A DNA stretch of 64,000 nt, from positions 744,001 to 808,000 of the forward strand of contig CAZNAI010000003.1 of the NCBI GenBank assembly GCA_964571235.1, written 5' to 3'. Position 1 is the first letter of the stretch, and every line of letters begins with the position of its first letter. The notes under the pieces are model-generated. The model saw only the letters and a list, made by a program, of their open reading frames with translations, searched no databases and was not told the origin of the DNA. This stretch comes from JACRAV01 sp964571235 (GTDB lineage: Bacteria > Zixibacteria > MSB-5A5 > GN15 > FEB-12). Shown here piece after piece: positions 8,367 to 16,572 of this stretch. The translations under genes and the position numbers were made by a program.

Positions 8367-9680
8367 GTGGCAGTAGAGGTACAGGCGGCCGCGCACGCAA
8401 CAGCAGACAACCGGCACCCCAAAGGATTTTGGTTCATTTTCTGGGGGGAACTGGCCGAACGCGCCAGTTTCTACGGCATGAAGACACTCCTTCTGCTGTA
8501 CATGATCAACATTCTGGGGTACGCTGACGAAAAGAGTGGGCAAGTGGTCTCACTATTCACGGCCGCATGTTATGTGTTGCCAATTGTCGGCGGATATATT
8601 GCGGATCACTATCTGGGGAAATTCAAGACAATTATCTATTTTGCGATTCCGTACATCTTCGGTCATATCGTACTCGGGACTTTCAGTAACGAAGTTGGAC
8701 TCTATACCGCGCTCTTATTGTTGGCGGGTGGCTCGGGAGCGGTGAAGCCGAATATCAGCACACTTATGGGGCTGATGTACGAGAAGGAAGGGAAATCGCA
8801 TCTGCTCACCCAGGCATTCTCTTGGTTTTACATGGCGGTGAATATCGGCGCCGCGGCTACAACTTTGACTCTGCCATTTGTGCGAGACAAGTACGGTTAC
8901 GGCGCCGCGTTTATGGCCCCGACTATTCTTATGGTTGTCGCCCTGGGAATTTTTTATTACGGGAAGAAGTACTACCCCGTCGAAGAGGCCAAACGGGCGA
9001 TGCAGAAAGAACGAACCCCTGAACAACGTAAGATAGAACTGGCCACCCTCGGGCGTTTGTCCGGTCTTTTTATTCTCGTCGCCTTTTTCTGGTCGTTGTT
9101 TGATCAATCGGCAACGACGTGGACATTGTTTGCGCGAGATCACATCAATTTGCCGATGATTCCCTTTCTTGATCGAGTGTTACCGCCCGACGCCATTCAG
9201 TCCGCCAATCCATTTCTTATTGTCCTACTAACCCCGCTGGCGGCCTGGGTATGGTCGAGAACCGACACCGAATCCCGGCGGCTCTCTTCGCCCCGCAAGA
9301 TGTTGATCGGATTCTTTCTCGTCGCTTTGTGCATGGGAATGATGTCGCTTGCCGGATACATGTCGGTGGAGTCCAAAGTTTCGATTAGCTGGCAAATAGT
9401 CGGATATGTCTTGATGACTGCCGGTGAACTTTGTATCTCGGTCGTCGGTCTGCAACTGGCGTTTGAAGAGGCTCCCAACTCAATGAAATCGATGATTACC
9501 GGGATTTGGTTGTGCATGGTCTCGCTTGGCAATGTGTTGGCCTCGCAGTTGGTGAGCATTTATGCGAAGACCACTCCGGGAAATTATTTTGGTCTGATGA
9601 CGGCGATGATCGTAGTAGTCATGATCTTATTCTACTTTGTCGGCCGTCGGTTCGAACATGGGAGTGCGAAAACGGTGTGA
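8367..9680 (+). CDS. POT family proton-dependent oligopeptide transporter
   Basis: 437 residues, slightly shorter than the usual 460-500. Proton-coupled di- and tripeptide importer of the major facilitator superfamily, in the inner membrane. The first helix carries ELAERASFYGM, the ExxERxxxY motif of the family that couples proton and peptide binding. GGYIADHYLGKFKTI follows as the MFS loop 2-3 motif, and about 12 membrane helices can be drawn. GTG 8367 has AGGAGG at 8356-8361. It is divergent from norZ and meets the aminotransferase gene tail to tail with a 5-base gap. Substrate range cannot be told from the sequence. Confidence 0.9.
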   Translation: MAVEVQAAAHATADNRHPKGFWFIFWGELAERASFYGMKTLLLLYMINILGYADEKSGQVVSLFTAACYVLPIVGGYIADHYLGKFKTIIYFAIPYIFGHIVLGTFSNEVGLYTALLLLAGGSGAVKPNISTLMGLMYEKEGKSHLLTQAFSWFYMAVNIGAAATTLTLPFVRDKYGYGAAFMAPTILMVVALGIFYYGKKYYPVEEAKRAMQKERTPEQRKIELATLGRLSGLFILVAFFWSLFDQSATTWTLFARDHINLPMIPFLDRVLPPDAIQSANPFLIVLLTPLAAWVWSRTDTESRRLSSPRKMLIGFFLVALCMGMMSLAGYMSVESKVSISWQIVGYVLMTAGELCISVVGLQLAFEEAPNSMKSMITGIWLCMVSLGNVLASQLVSIYAKTTPGNYFGLMTAMIVVVMILFYFVGRRFEHGSAKTV

Positions 9681-9685
9681 GCGCG

Positions 9686-10885
9686 TTACAGCTGGCTCAG
9701 TCGCTTGCCGGCTTCGAGCAAGACTTCGTCAGGCACGGAAAAGCAGAAGCGCAGTAAGTGGTCGCGGGATTTGTCCGCGACTACTTCGGGTCCAACAAAG
9801 TCAACTGTCGGCACCGCACCGATCCCACACTTAGCGATCATCTTGTCCAATACTTCGCCTGCTGTTTGGCCCGGGAAATTGTGGTGCGTCGACGTAAGTA
9901 TATAATACGCACCTTCCGGTTGTTGGAACTCAAATCCAGTGTTGGAAAGCGCAGTCGCCATCAGGGTTCGCTTGGTATGATACATGGTGCGCATGTCTTC
10001 GTAATAAGAAGCGGGCAAGTCGGTCAAGGCACGAAAAGTGGCGTGCTGTAGCGGTGTCGGGGCGCAGACATACAGTTGATCTGAGACCGTGCGAAGTTGA
10101 TTTACAAGCGACATCGGCGCGACGATGTACCCGATCCGCCATCCGGTGACAGAAAATGTTTTCGAATACGAACCAAGGGTGATGACCGAATCGGCTAGTC
10201 CGGGAAGACTGCCGATAGAAACATGTTCGCGGTTGTCATACGTTAGGTATTCATACACTTCGTCGGCAACACACCAGACACCCCGTTCTGCGGCGGTCTG
10301 GCCAATCCACAGAAGATCTTCGCGAGAGAACACTTTACCGGTCGGATTGTTGGGTGTCGTGATAACCACCAACTTGGTTTTGGGTGTGAAGCACTTCAGG
10401 AATTCTTCACGCGAAAAACTCCAATCAGGAAAATGCATCTGACATGTTCTAATCACGCCCCGTGCACGAAGGGTGGCATTGCGATGGTAGGGATAGAACG
10501 GCCGAAACAGGATGACTTCGTCACCCGGCTCAAGCAGTGTCTGTACGACTGATTCGTAAGCGCCGGTGGCGCCAGCAGTCACTATGATGTTATCCGGCGT
10601 GATCGGCAGACGGTTGTAGTCGACGAATTTGCGGGCGAGCGCCTCGCGAAGTTCGGCGATGCCTTGCGCCGGTGCATATCGGTTGTGACCTTCGGCGATG
10701 GCATTCTGCGCCGCAGAGAGAACTTCCGGCGGCGGCGGAGTTTGACATACTCCCTGACCCAGGTTGATACCGTTGACCGCCGCGACACGAAGTGAAATCT
10801 CGCGAAGGGCCGGTTGAGTGAAATCGAAATCGCCGCGAAATGTTCGCATTGAATTCGCTTTAGTTCCCACTTCGGGACGGCTCAA
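9686..10885 (-). CDS. PLP-dependent aminotransferase, probable KMTB to methionine step
   Basis: 399 residues, fold type I aminotransferase of the AspC/methionine aminotransferase (YbdL-like) group. The PLP lysine is K242 in YSKTFSVTGWRIGY. NPTGK and ADEVYEYLTY supply the other cofactor contacts. The start is TTG 10885: AGGAGG lies 7 bases before it, and TTGA overlaps the mtnC stop by 2 bases. Position as last gene of an mtnB-mtnD-mtnC operon makes transamination of 4-methylthio-2-oxobutyrate to methionine, which closes the salvage cycle, the most likely role. A general aromatic or glutamine transaminase is the alternative. Confidence 0.88.
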   Translation of the reverse strand: MSRPEVGTKANSMRTFRGDFDFTQPALREISLRVAAVNGINLGQGVCQTPPPPEVLSAAQNAIAEGHNRYAPAQGIAELREALARKFVDYNRLPITPDNIIVTAGATGAYESVVQTLLEPGDEVILFRPFYPYHRNATLRARGVIRTCQMHFPDWSFSREEFLKCFTPKTKLVVITTPNNPTGKVFSREDLLWIGQTAAERGVWCVADEVYEYLTYDNREHVSIGSLPGLADSVITLGSYSKTFSVTGWRIGYIVAPMSLVNQLRTVSDQLYVCAPTPLQHATFRALTDLPASYYEDMRTMYHTKRTLMATALSNTGFEFQQPEGAYYILTSTHHNFPGQTAGEVLDKMIAKCGIGAVPTVDFVGPEVVADKSRDHLLRFCFSVPDEVLLEAGKRLSQL

Positions 10886-11571
10886 ATCGTAACCTCCTGA
10901 AAATTGTGTATCGATTCAAACGCTGATTCCTCAGCACGGTTCCCCGGTCGAACAGAATAGCGAACTAAGTAACCAGCTCTCTGAGCCGCGTCGCACTCGG
11001 CGGTGGAATCTGAAATGAAGAGAACTTCCGCGCAGTTCACGCCCAATTGGCTTGCGATCCGCCGATAACTATCCGGCTCTTTCTTCGGGCCGACTTCGGT
11101 GTCAAAATATGCGTCGATGAACGGTGTCAGATCGCCGGCAGTACTATGGGCAAAGAGTAATTTCTGCGCCAATACGCTTCCAGAGCTGTAAATGCAAATT
11201 TGTCGTCCCTGAGTGCGCCAGTTTTTCAAAGCTGGAACGACATCGGAAAAGACTTCACCTTTGAGAGAACCATCGAGGTATCCGGCTTCCCATATTTTTC
11301 CCTGAATACTCTTGAGCGCCGGCGATTTTCTGTCTTTGTCCATCAATGACAGCAGATAGTTCACCGGACTGCCGGCTATCGACGGCTTGGAGGTGTCGGT
11401 GTCAATTTCAAAATCCCGTGAGATGCGGGCCAAATCATCGTGGTCAAATGCCGCCACAGTCATAGTTACCAGTTTCTTGCGGGCGTAGGGGAACAATGTC
11501 CCGTACACAAAGTCGATGGGTGTGGTGGTGCCTTCGATATCAAGAAGTATGACGTTCACTCGCGGGGACAC
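10882..11571 (-). CDS. mtnC: Acireductone synthase (enolase-phosphatase E1)
   Basis: 229 residues. A HAD-superfamily enzyme that enolises and dephosphorylates 2,3-diketo-5-methylthiopentyl-1-phosphate to acireductone in methionine salvage. The N-terminus VILLDIEGTTTPIDFVYGTL is diagnostic for MtnC and contains the HAD aspartate. YSSGSVLAQKLLF and FISDSTAECDAAQRAG are the later HAD motifs. The frame is open to 11775, but this would overlap mtnD heavily. GTG 11571 starts 1 base after the mtnD stop, and GTG 11559 is an alternative. Neither has a good ribosome binding site, so translational coupling to mtnD is likely. Confidence 0.93.
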   Translation of the reverse strand: MSPRVNVILLDIEGTTTPIDFVYGTLFPYARKKLVTMTVAAFDHDDLARISRDFEIDTDTSKPSIAGSPVNYLLSLMDKDRKSPALKSIQGKIWEAGYLDGSLKGEVFSDVVPALKNWRTQGRQICIYSSGSVLAQKLLFAHSTAGDLTPFIDAYFDTEVGPKKEPDSYRRIASQLGVNCAEVLFISDSTAECDAAQRAGYLVRYSVRPGNRAEESAFESIHNFQEVTI

Positions 11572-11572
11572 T

Positions 11573-12139
11573 TTACAATTTCTGAAGTTGCGGAGGAATG
11601 AAGGTATATCCGAAGCAGACCGGCATGTACCCTTTTTCTTTGTCGCTCGCCGAGTAATGCGGGGTCCAGCCTGTCGGATCCTGAAAGAGACGGATAGCGC
11701 GGATGCGACGATCACCGCACAAGTCAAACCAATGGAGAGTCCCGGCGGGGACTCGAAGCAGATCGCCCTTGCCAACTTCGATAGCGATCACCGGCGAAGT
11801 TTTCGGATTGATGTGGAATATGCCGTGACCCTCGATGATGAAGCGGACTTCGTCTTCGTCGTGCCAGTGCTCGCGATTGAATTTGTCGAGCATGGTCTGA
11901 AGATTCGGCGTGTCAGGTCTGACATCGATGACATCGGCGGTGACATATCCGCCCGACGCTTTCAGTTGTTCGATTTCCTCGGCGTAGGTATTGAGGATCT
12001 GTTCAGCCGGAACCGAATCGGAAAGGTCGTGGCTGGTGTCCCACCGTTCGTACCCGATGCCGACATTGGCCAGATACGCTTTGACTTCCGACTGCTCGGA
12101 TAGGTCACGGTTTAGCTCTGGGATACGTACGCTGGCCAT
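11573..12139 (-). CDS. mtnD: Acireductone dioxygenase
   Basis: 188 residues of the ARD cupin family. It oxidises acireductone to 2-oxo-4-methylthiobutyrate and formate with Fe2+, or off-pathway products with Ni2+. Metal ligands are visible as HWHDEDE (His-x-His-x3-Glu) and the later His in PAGTLHWFDL. The C-terminus HYSASDKEKGYMP is typical. AGGAGG lies about 10 bases before ATG 12139. It overlaps the end of mtnB by 28 bases, so the two are translated in close coupling. Confidence 0.96.
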   Translation of the reverse strand: MASVRIPELNRDLSEQSEVKAYLANVGIGYERWDTSHDLSDSVPAEQILNTYAEEIEQLKASGGYVTADVIDVRPDTPNLQTMLDKFNREHWHDEDEVRFIIEGHGIFHINPKTSPVIAIEVGKGDLLRVPAGTLHWFDLCGDRRIRAIRLFQDPTGWTPHYSASDKEKGYMPVCFGYTFIPPQLQKL

Positions 12140-12765
12140 GTACTCTTTCCTCCTTTAGAAGGCATCTGGTTCTTTCGAACAACCACTTCAAACAGAAATT
12201 CGAGCGCTTCAAGGTGACGGTAGGCGTCGGCAGGGGTTTTTCCCCAGGTATACAGGCCGTGGCCCGCCAACAAAAACGCTTTAACACCCGGATCGCGCTT
12301 GAGTTCCGCTTTGACTTTTTGCGAAAGAAGGGTCATGTCTTGCGAATTTTCGAAGACCGGAATTCGCTCGGTGTGCTCGTGAGTAGTGACGCCGTCGAGG
12401 GCTTTAAGAATCTCGTATCCTGCAATCTCAACCGCGCCGAGCGGCAGGCAATGCTCGGAGAGAATCGTATTCCAGACAGTGTGCACATGCAAGACCGACA
12501 TCGCCGGGCGCTCCTGATAGGTGACGACATGAAGAAGAGTCTCTGCAGAAGTCTTGCCTGAACCGCTGAGTACTTCGGCCCGATGGGAGACTTCCAGAAG
12601 GTCTTCGTCGCGAAGGAGAGTCTTGTCGGTGCCGGACGGAGAAATCAGGAGCCGGACTGGATTGTCAGCCAGACGAATACTGTAGTTGCCAGCGGTGGCG
12701 GGTGCCCAACCACGTGCGGCAATTCGCCCGATCATGACCATGAGTTGTGAGCGAATATCTGACAT
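12112..12765 (-). CDS. mtnB: Methylthioribulose-1-phosphate dehydratase
   Basis: 217 residues, class II aldolase/adducin fold. It dehydrates 5-methylthioribulose-1-phosphate in the methionine salvage pathway. ARGWAPATAGNYSIRL and SPSGTDK are family signatures. HVHTVWN and LAGHGLYTWG hold zinc-binding histidines. It is the first gene of mtnB-mtnD-mtnC-aminotransferase. MtnA and MtnK or MtnP are not in the window, so the early steps must be encoded elsewhere. No Shine-Dalgarno precedes ATG 12765. A TATAAT ends 6 bases before the ATG, suggesting a leaderless transcript. ATG codons 8 and 10 residues in are alternative starts. Confidence 0.94.
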   Translation of the reverse strand: MSDIRSQLMVMIGRIAARGWAPATAGNYSIRLADNPVRLLISPSGTDKTLLRDEDLLEVSHRAEVLSGSGKTSAETLLHVVTYQERPAMSVLHVHTVWNTILSEHCLPLGAVEIAGYEILKALDGVTTHEHTERIPVFENSQDMTLLSQKVKAELKRDPGVKAFLLAGHGLYTWGKTPADAYRHLEALEFLFEVVVRKNQMPSKGGKSTWPAYVSQS

Positions 12766-12771
12766 GGACCA

Positions 12772-12799
12772 ATTATATCAATTTTCGCCGGGAATACAA
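12772..12799 (-). promoter_or_regulatory. Promoter of the methionine salvage operon
   Basis: On the minus strand, TTGTAT (12799-12794), a 16-base spacer and a perfect TATAAT (12777-12772). The predicted start of transcription coincides with the mtnB ATG at 12765. The -35 match is weak. Confidence 0.5.
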
Positions 12800-12908
12800 G
12801 ACCCTTTGGAACCTGCCGGCGCAAAACGACAGGTGAAACCAGCGTACGTCTATTGTCGTATTGATAGCAATCGGCTTTCCATGGCCAGAAAACAGAAGGA
12901 GAGTAGGG

Positions 12909-14261
12909 ATGAGATTGAGGCGCATAGTGGCGGTGTTGGTAGTCGCAATCGGGGTTCAATGTCTGCTGGGCAAAGTTCTGGCCCAAAGTCCGACCGGGTC
13001 GCAGGGAGGCGAAAACCGGAGCATTACCCAGTCCGATCGCAAAGCAATTGTCGATTCGGTCGGAGCGTTGCTCGGGCGGATGTATGTCTTCCCTGATGTA
13101 GCGAAAACGCTGACCGGTACGCTCCAGAAAAATCTCAAAAAGGGGCAGTACGATTCGCTCAATACAATAGCCGAACTTGCCAATCGTCTGACCGAGGATC
13201 TTAGAGCGGTGTCGCATGACGGCCACCTCTGGGTCGAACCGGCTGATCAGCCCCCGGCGGGGCGGGGGGATTCGCTTTCGGCGGAAGAAAGTCGCCGCCA
13301 ACGCTTCGAAAACGGTAAGCCGGTCAATTTTGGTTTTAAGAGAGTCGAGATCCTCCCCGGCAATATCGGGTTTCTGGATTTGAGAGGATTTTACGAATCG
13401 GACATAGCCGGGCCGACGGCAGTTGCGGCGATGAATCTGCTCGCCAATAGCCGCGCTCTGATTATCGACCTTCGGGAAAACGGCGGCGGGGATCCGTCGA
13501 TGATCCAGCTCATCACCAGCTACTTCTTTGACCAGCCGATTCATCTGAACAGTTTCTATAGTCGAATCACCGACAGTGTTTCGCAGTTCTGGACACAGGC
13601 GCAGGTCGATGGGCCGCGTTTGTCGAAACTCCCTCTGTATGTTCTCACCAGTCAGCATTCGTTCTCAGCGGCGGAGGAGTTTGTGTACAATCTGAAAAAC
13701 CTGCACCGGGCGACTCTGGTCGGCGAGACCACCGGCGGAGGGGCGCATCCGAACGATCTGGTACACTTTCCGTCGCTGAAGATCAACGTGTCGGTCGCGT
13801 GGGGGAAAGCGATCAATCCGATTACCGGGACCAACTGGGAGGGGACAGGTGTCGCGCCGGATATCGCGGTATCGGCGGACAAAGCGTTGGCGGTGGCGCG
13901 GATGAGAATTCTGGACAGCTTAGAAAAGGCCGAGCCGGATAGCTTGAACCGTCTGCAACTCAATTGGTGGATTTCGGCGCTCAAGTATGACACAACTCAG
14001 TTTTCAGTCTTGCCGGAAAAATTAAGCGAATATGCCGGTCAATACGGGCCGAGAAAGATCTGGGCCGAGAATGGCTCGCTCTGGTATCAGCGCGATCAGA
14101 ATCCGAAGGCACGATTGGTGCCGCTTGAGGCCGACCTGTTTCAGCATTCGGCCAGTGAGTATTTCCGGGTGAGGTTTGTTCGTGACGCCTCCGGAAGGGT
14201 TGTCGAAATGGTCGGTGTCTACGCTCAGGGGCGAACCGATTCGAACAAACGGGAGAGCTGA
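12909..14261 (+). CDS. Exported S41 family peptidase (tail-specific protease-like)
   Basis: 450 residues. A signal peptide (residues 1-26, ending near VLAQ) is followed by an alpha/beta S41 domain. The nucleophile is probably S253 in TSQHSFSAAEEF, aligned with TASASE of CtpA-type proteases. LRENGGGDPSMI and GETTGGGAHP are further S41 landmarks. No PDZ domain is evident, so it resembles the S41B/IRBP-like group rather than Ctp proteases. The last 100 residues form a separate beta-rich domain. ATG 12909 has GGAG about 10 bases upstream; upstream ATG 12861 would put 16 extra residues before the signal. The substrate is unknown. Confidence 0.85.
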   Translation: MRLRRIVAVLVVAIGVQCLLGKVLAQSPTGSQGGENRSITQSDRKAIVDSVGALLGRMYVFPDVAKTLTGTLQKNLKKGQYDSLNTIAELANRLTEDLRAVSHDGHLWVEPADQPPAGRGDSLSAEESRRQRFENGKPVNFGFKRVEILPGNIGFLDLRGFYESDIAGPTAVAAMNLLANSRALIIDLRENGGGDPSMIQLITSYFFDQPIHLNSFYSRITDSVSQFWTQAQVDGPRLSKLPLYVLTSQHSFSAAEEFVYNLKNLHRATLVGETTGGGAHPNDLVHFPSLKINVSVAWGKAINPITGTNWEGTGVAPDIAVSADKALAVARMRILDSLEKAEPDSLNRLQLNWWISALKYDTTQFSVLPEKLSEYAGQYGPRKIWAENGSLWYQRDQNPKARLVPLEADLFQHSASEYFRVRFVRDASGRVVEMVGVYAQGRTDSNKRES

Positions 14262-14299
14262 GCGAATTGGGTAGGCCGGATGTCTGCCGCGCACGATTA

Positions 14300-14325
14300 G
14301 TTGGCGGACAGGAATGTCCGCCAAC
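14300..14325. repeat. Intergenic palindrome
   Basis: A perfect 11-bp inverted repeat, GTTGGCGGACA with TGTCCGCCAAC, around a GGAA loop. It lies in the gap between the convergent S41 and TonB-domain genes together with a second hairpin at 14434-14453 (GGCACAC with GTGTGCC). Such palindromes are probably dispersed repeats rather than terminators, since no T-run follows. Confidence 0.6.
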
Positions 14326-14475
14326 CACAAGACGCATTTCATTACGCACTTCGACTACGCTCAGTGCGTCGTCGCGAAGTTGCCAAGCAGTAGAAAGAGC
14401 GGAAGTTCTCAAGAAAGCCCCTTTTCAAAAACGGGCACACGAGGGGGTGTGCCGCGCACTCAGCCGACTACGGCG

Positions 14476-15597
14476 TCAGGGTTTGAATCGGACTACATAG
14501 GTTACCCAGATAGGTATCGGTTTGCCGTTGAGTTGGGCCGGTTTGTACTTGCACCGTTTGGCGGCATCAAGAACCGCCTGATCGAATAGCGGTGCGCCCG
14601 AGGATAGGTGTATTTTGGCGCTGTCGACATTCCCTTGTTCGTTGACGAGCGCCTTCATCGTCACCGGACCTTTGATATCCGTCGCAATCAGTGAGTCTTT
14701 CAGTATCGGCTCCGCCATATCGAGAATCTCAGGAGATTGATCCACTTTTACGGACTCATCCAGTACCAACACTGTTCTTTCTGTCGTTTTCTCAACACTG
14801 GGAGTGGCTGGGGCCGGGGCTGGGGCTGGGGCGATTGCCGTATCTTTGGTGGCCTGTTTTTGCGCGGCAAATTCGACCGGATATGTCAGCCAGCTTGTAA
14901 CCGGGACGCCGTTTCGGCCGGCCGGTTTGTATTTGCGCTGTCTTGCGGCCTCGAGAACCGCCTGATCGAATTGCTTCACACCAGATGACTTATCGATCTT
15001 GGCGGTGATAACCTCGCCTTGCTCACTGACCAGTGCTTTTATGATCACCGGTCCTTTCAAGTCTTTGATTTTGGCAGTGTCTTTGAACGCGGGGAAAACG
15101 TCGAAGATTAGTTGCGGCAGTGAATCGACAGTCGCAGTATCAAGCGGCGTGATGTTGGACGGCTTGGCGACCTCCTTGGGTTTGGTAACTTCGGTGGCGT
15201 CGTCTTTTTCAAAGGTGGCGGGGATGACTTTCGAGCGGTACCCCTTTTGAAGAAGGAGCCAGACCAGCTCGTCGTCGAAATCGACTGTCACAAACTCGCC
15301 ACGAGTTGCGTCGACATCGAGATCGAAAGTGGCCCGCTTCCCCTGGCCCTTGACAATGACCGAATGGGTGCCGGCGGAGAGATTCAGGCTGGTCCATTCG
15401 ACGGCGGAATCGGGGGCCGGGTATCGCTCGGAAGAGATCAGGATAAACCCGCCGGGGGGGTCGGTTTTGAATTTGACGAATTTTGGCTTTGTTTCACTCC
15501 CGCCAATCTGAGAATTGGTTGAGGAGGCAATAACCAAACAGGCTGAAAGAAGGAGCAGGTATCGCAAGTAGTTCATAGTTGGCTTTTGACTTTGCAC
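14476..15597 (-). CDS. Exported protein with two TonB C-terminal domains
   Basis: 373 residues. An N-terminal signal (LRYLLLLSACLVIASS) is followed by a PEGA-like segment (KTDPPGGFILISSERYPAP, then LNLSAGTHSVIVKG). Two TonB_C-type repeats follow, each with GPV-x-KALV-EQG and FDQAVL-AA--KYKPA (about residues 175-245 and 305-372), joined by an Ala-Pro linker. Classical TonB has one such domain and an N-terminal membrane anchor in the inner membrane. Here the protein seems fully exported, so it may be a periplasmic scaffold rather than an energy transducer. Start: GTG 15597 abuts a TATAAT -10; ATG 15576 is an alternative. Confidence 0.8.
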   Translation of the reverse strand: MQSQKPTMNYLRYLLLLSACLVIASSTNSQIGGSETKPKFVKFKTDPPGGFILISSERYPAPDSAVEWTSLNLSAGTHSVIVKGQGKRATFDLDVDATRGEFVTVDFDDELVWLLLQKGYRSKVIPATFEKDDATEVTKPKEVAKPSNITPLDTATVDSLPQLIFDVFPAFKDTAKIKDLKGPVIIKALVSEQGEVITAKIDKSSGVKQFDQAVLEAARQRKYKPAGRNGVPVTSWLTYPVEFAAQKQATKDTAIAPAPAPAPATPSVEKTTERTVLVLDESVKVDQSPEILDMAEPILKDSLIATDIKGPVTMKALVNEQGNVDSAKIHLSSGAPLFDQAVLDAAKRCKYKPAQLNGKPIPIWVTYVVRFKP

Positions 15598-15945
15598 CTC
15601 AGATTATACAATGGGTTTGTTTCCATCGATCCGTAAGATAGCGAGATTTGAGCGGTGGCGGTAGCGATAGAACGGCACCGATTGGGTTCGTTTGTACACT
15701 TTTGGAGTGTGCATGTTCGGATAGGCGTGAGCAAGATATTGCGGCTTGGCGGGTTGGAGAGTAACCGCGATTTCGGCGTTGTTGTCTTGGCATATCGACT
15801 TGGTAGTAATTCTGTTGACTCGCATGGGTTGCATTGGCATCTACTCTATTGGGCGGGGGCGCAAATAGGGTTACGTCGGTAGCGAAATTGCGGCTACTCT
15901 GTTAAGGCGGTATATTAGCGCAGAAAGGCGAGGAGGCATTTGACG
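15598..15945. other. Intergenic region with two divergent promoters
   Basis: About 350 bases without a convincing gene. It holds TATAAT (minus strand, 15608-15603) next to the TonB-domain gene start and TTGCGG (15888-15893), 17 bases, TATATT (15911-15916) for the DUF1801 gene. Short open frames in between lack ribosome binding sites and family resemblance. Confidence 0.5.
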
Positions 15946-16368
15946 ATGAAAGCTGAAAACAAGACAGTCGAGACTAGGGCGAGTGTGGCGGCGTATCTAA
16001 AGAAGATCAAAGACGCCGACCGGAGGAAAGAGTGCGAGGCGCTGACCAAGCTCTTGGCCAAGCAGTCGGGGTTTCCACCCAAGATGTGGGGGCCGGCAAT
16101 TATTGGCTACGGCTCGTATCATTATGTGTATGACAGCGGCCGGGAGGGAGACGCGCCGTATGTGGGATTGTCGTCGCGGGCGAACGCGATCACGTTGTAT
16201 CTAACCAACGCAAACGCCAAGCCTGAGCTACTCAAAAAGCTTGGGAAGTACAAAAAGTCGGGCGGGGGGTGTTTCTACATTCAGAAACTGGAGGATATCG
16301 ACACCGCAGTGCTCGGAAAACTGGTAGCCCATTCGATCAAGTTTTTGAAGGGGAAGTACGGGGGGTGA
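15946..16368 (+). CDS. DUF1801 domain protein (YdhG-like)
   Basis: 140 residues, cytoplasmic. The pattern VAAYLKKIKDADRRKECEAL, then MWGPAIIGYGSYHYVY and a C-terminal GGGCFYIQKLEDID block is typical of the DUF1801/YdhG-like fold (SufE/iron-chaperone-like superfamily), whose role is not established. ATG 15946 is 9 bases after AGGAGG (15931-15936); TTG 15940 is too close to it. It stands alone, with its own promoter (TTGCGG-17-TATATT at 15888-15916). Confidence 0.88.
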   Translation: MKAENKTVETRASVAAYLKKIKDADRRKECEALTKLLAKQSGFPPKMWGPAIIGYGSYHYVYDSGREGDAPYVGLSSRANAITLYLTNANAKPELLKKLGKYKKSGGGCFYIQKLEDIDTAVLGKLVAHSIKFLKGKYGG

Positions 16369-16572
16369 GGAGGGGGCGGGCTATCGAGAAGCGATCAGAG
16401 AGAAACCCACCACAAATGGTGGGCCACCAAGGCGGAGCCTCAGGCCCCGGAGGCCTAGGACCTGACGCAACAGATGAAAGACGTTGACACTGCTTTGAAG
16501 AACAAATATCGTCAGGTAATGCGCCCCGATGCGCTGAGTTGCTCGATGTTTAAAGTTATAGGGGAGTGACTA

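Noticed and set aside
12732..13658. A 308-codon open frame on the minus strand
   Set aside because: It is antisense to the S41 peptidase gene and crosses the mtn promoter; no protein features.
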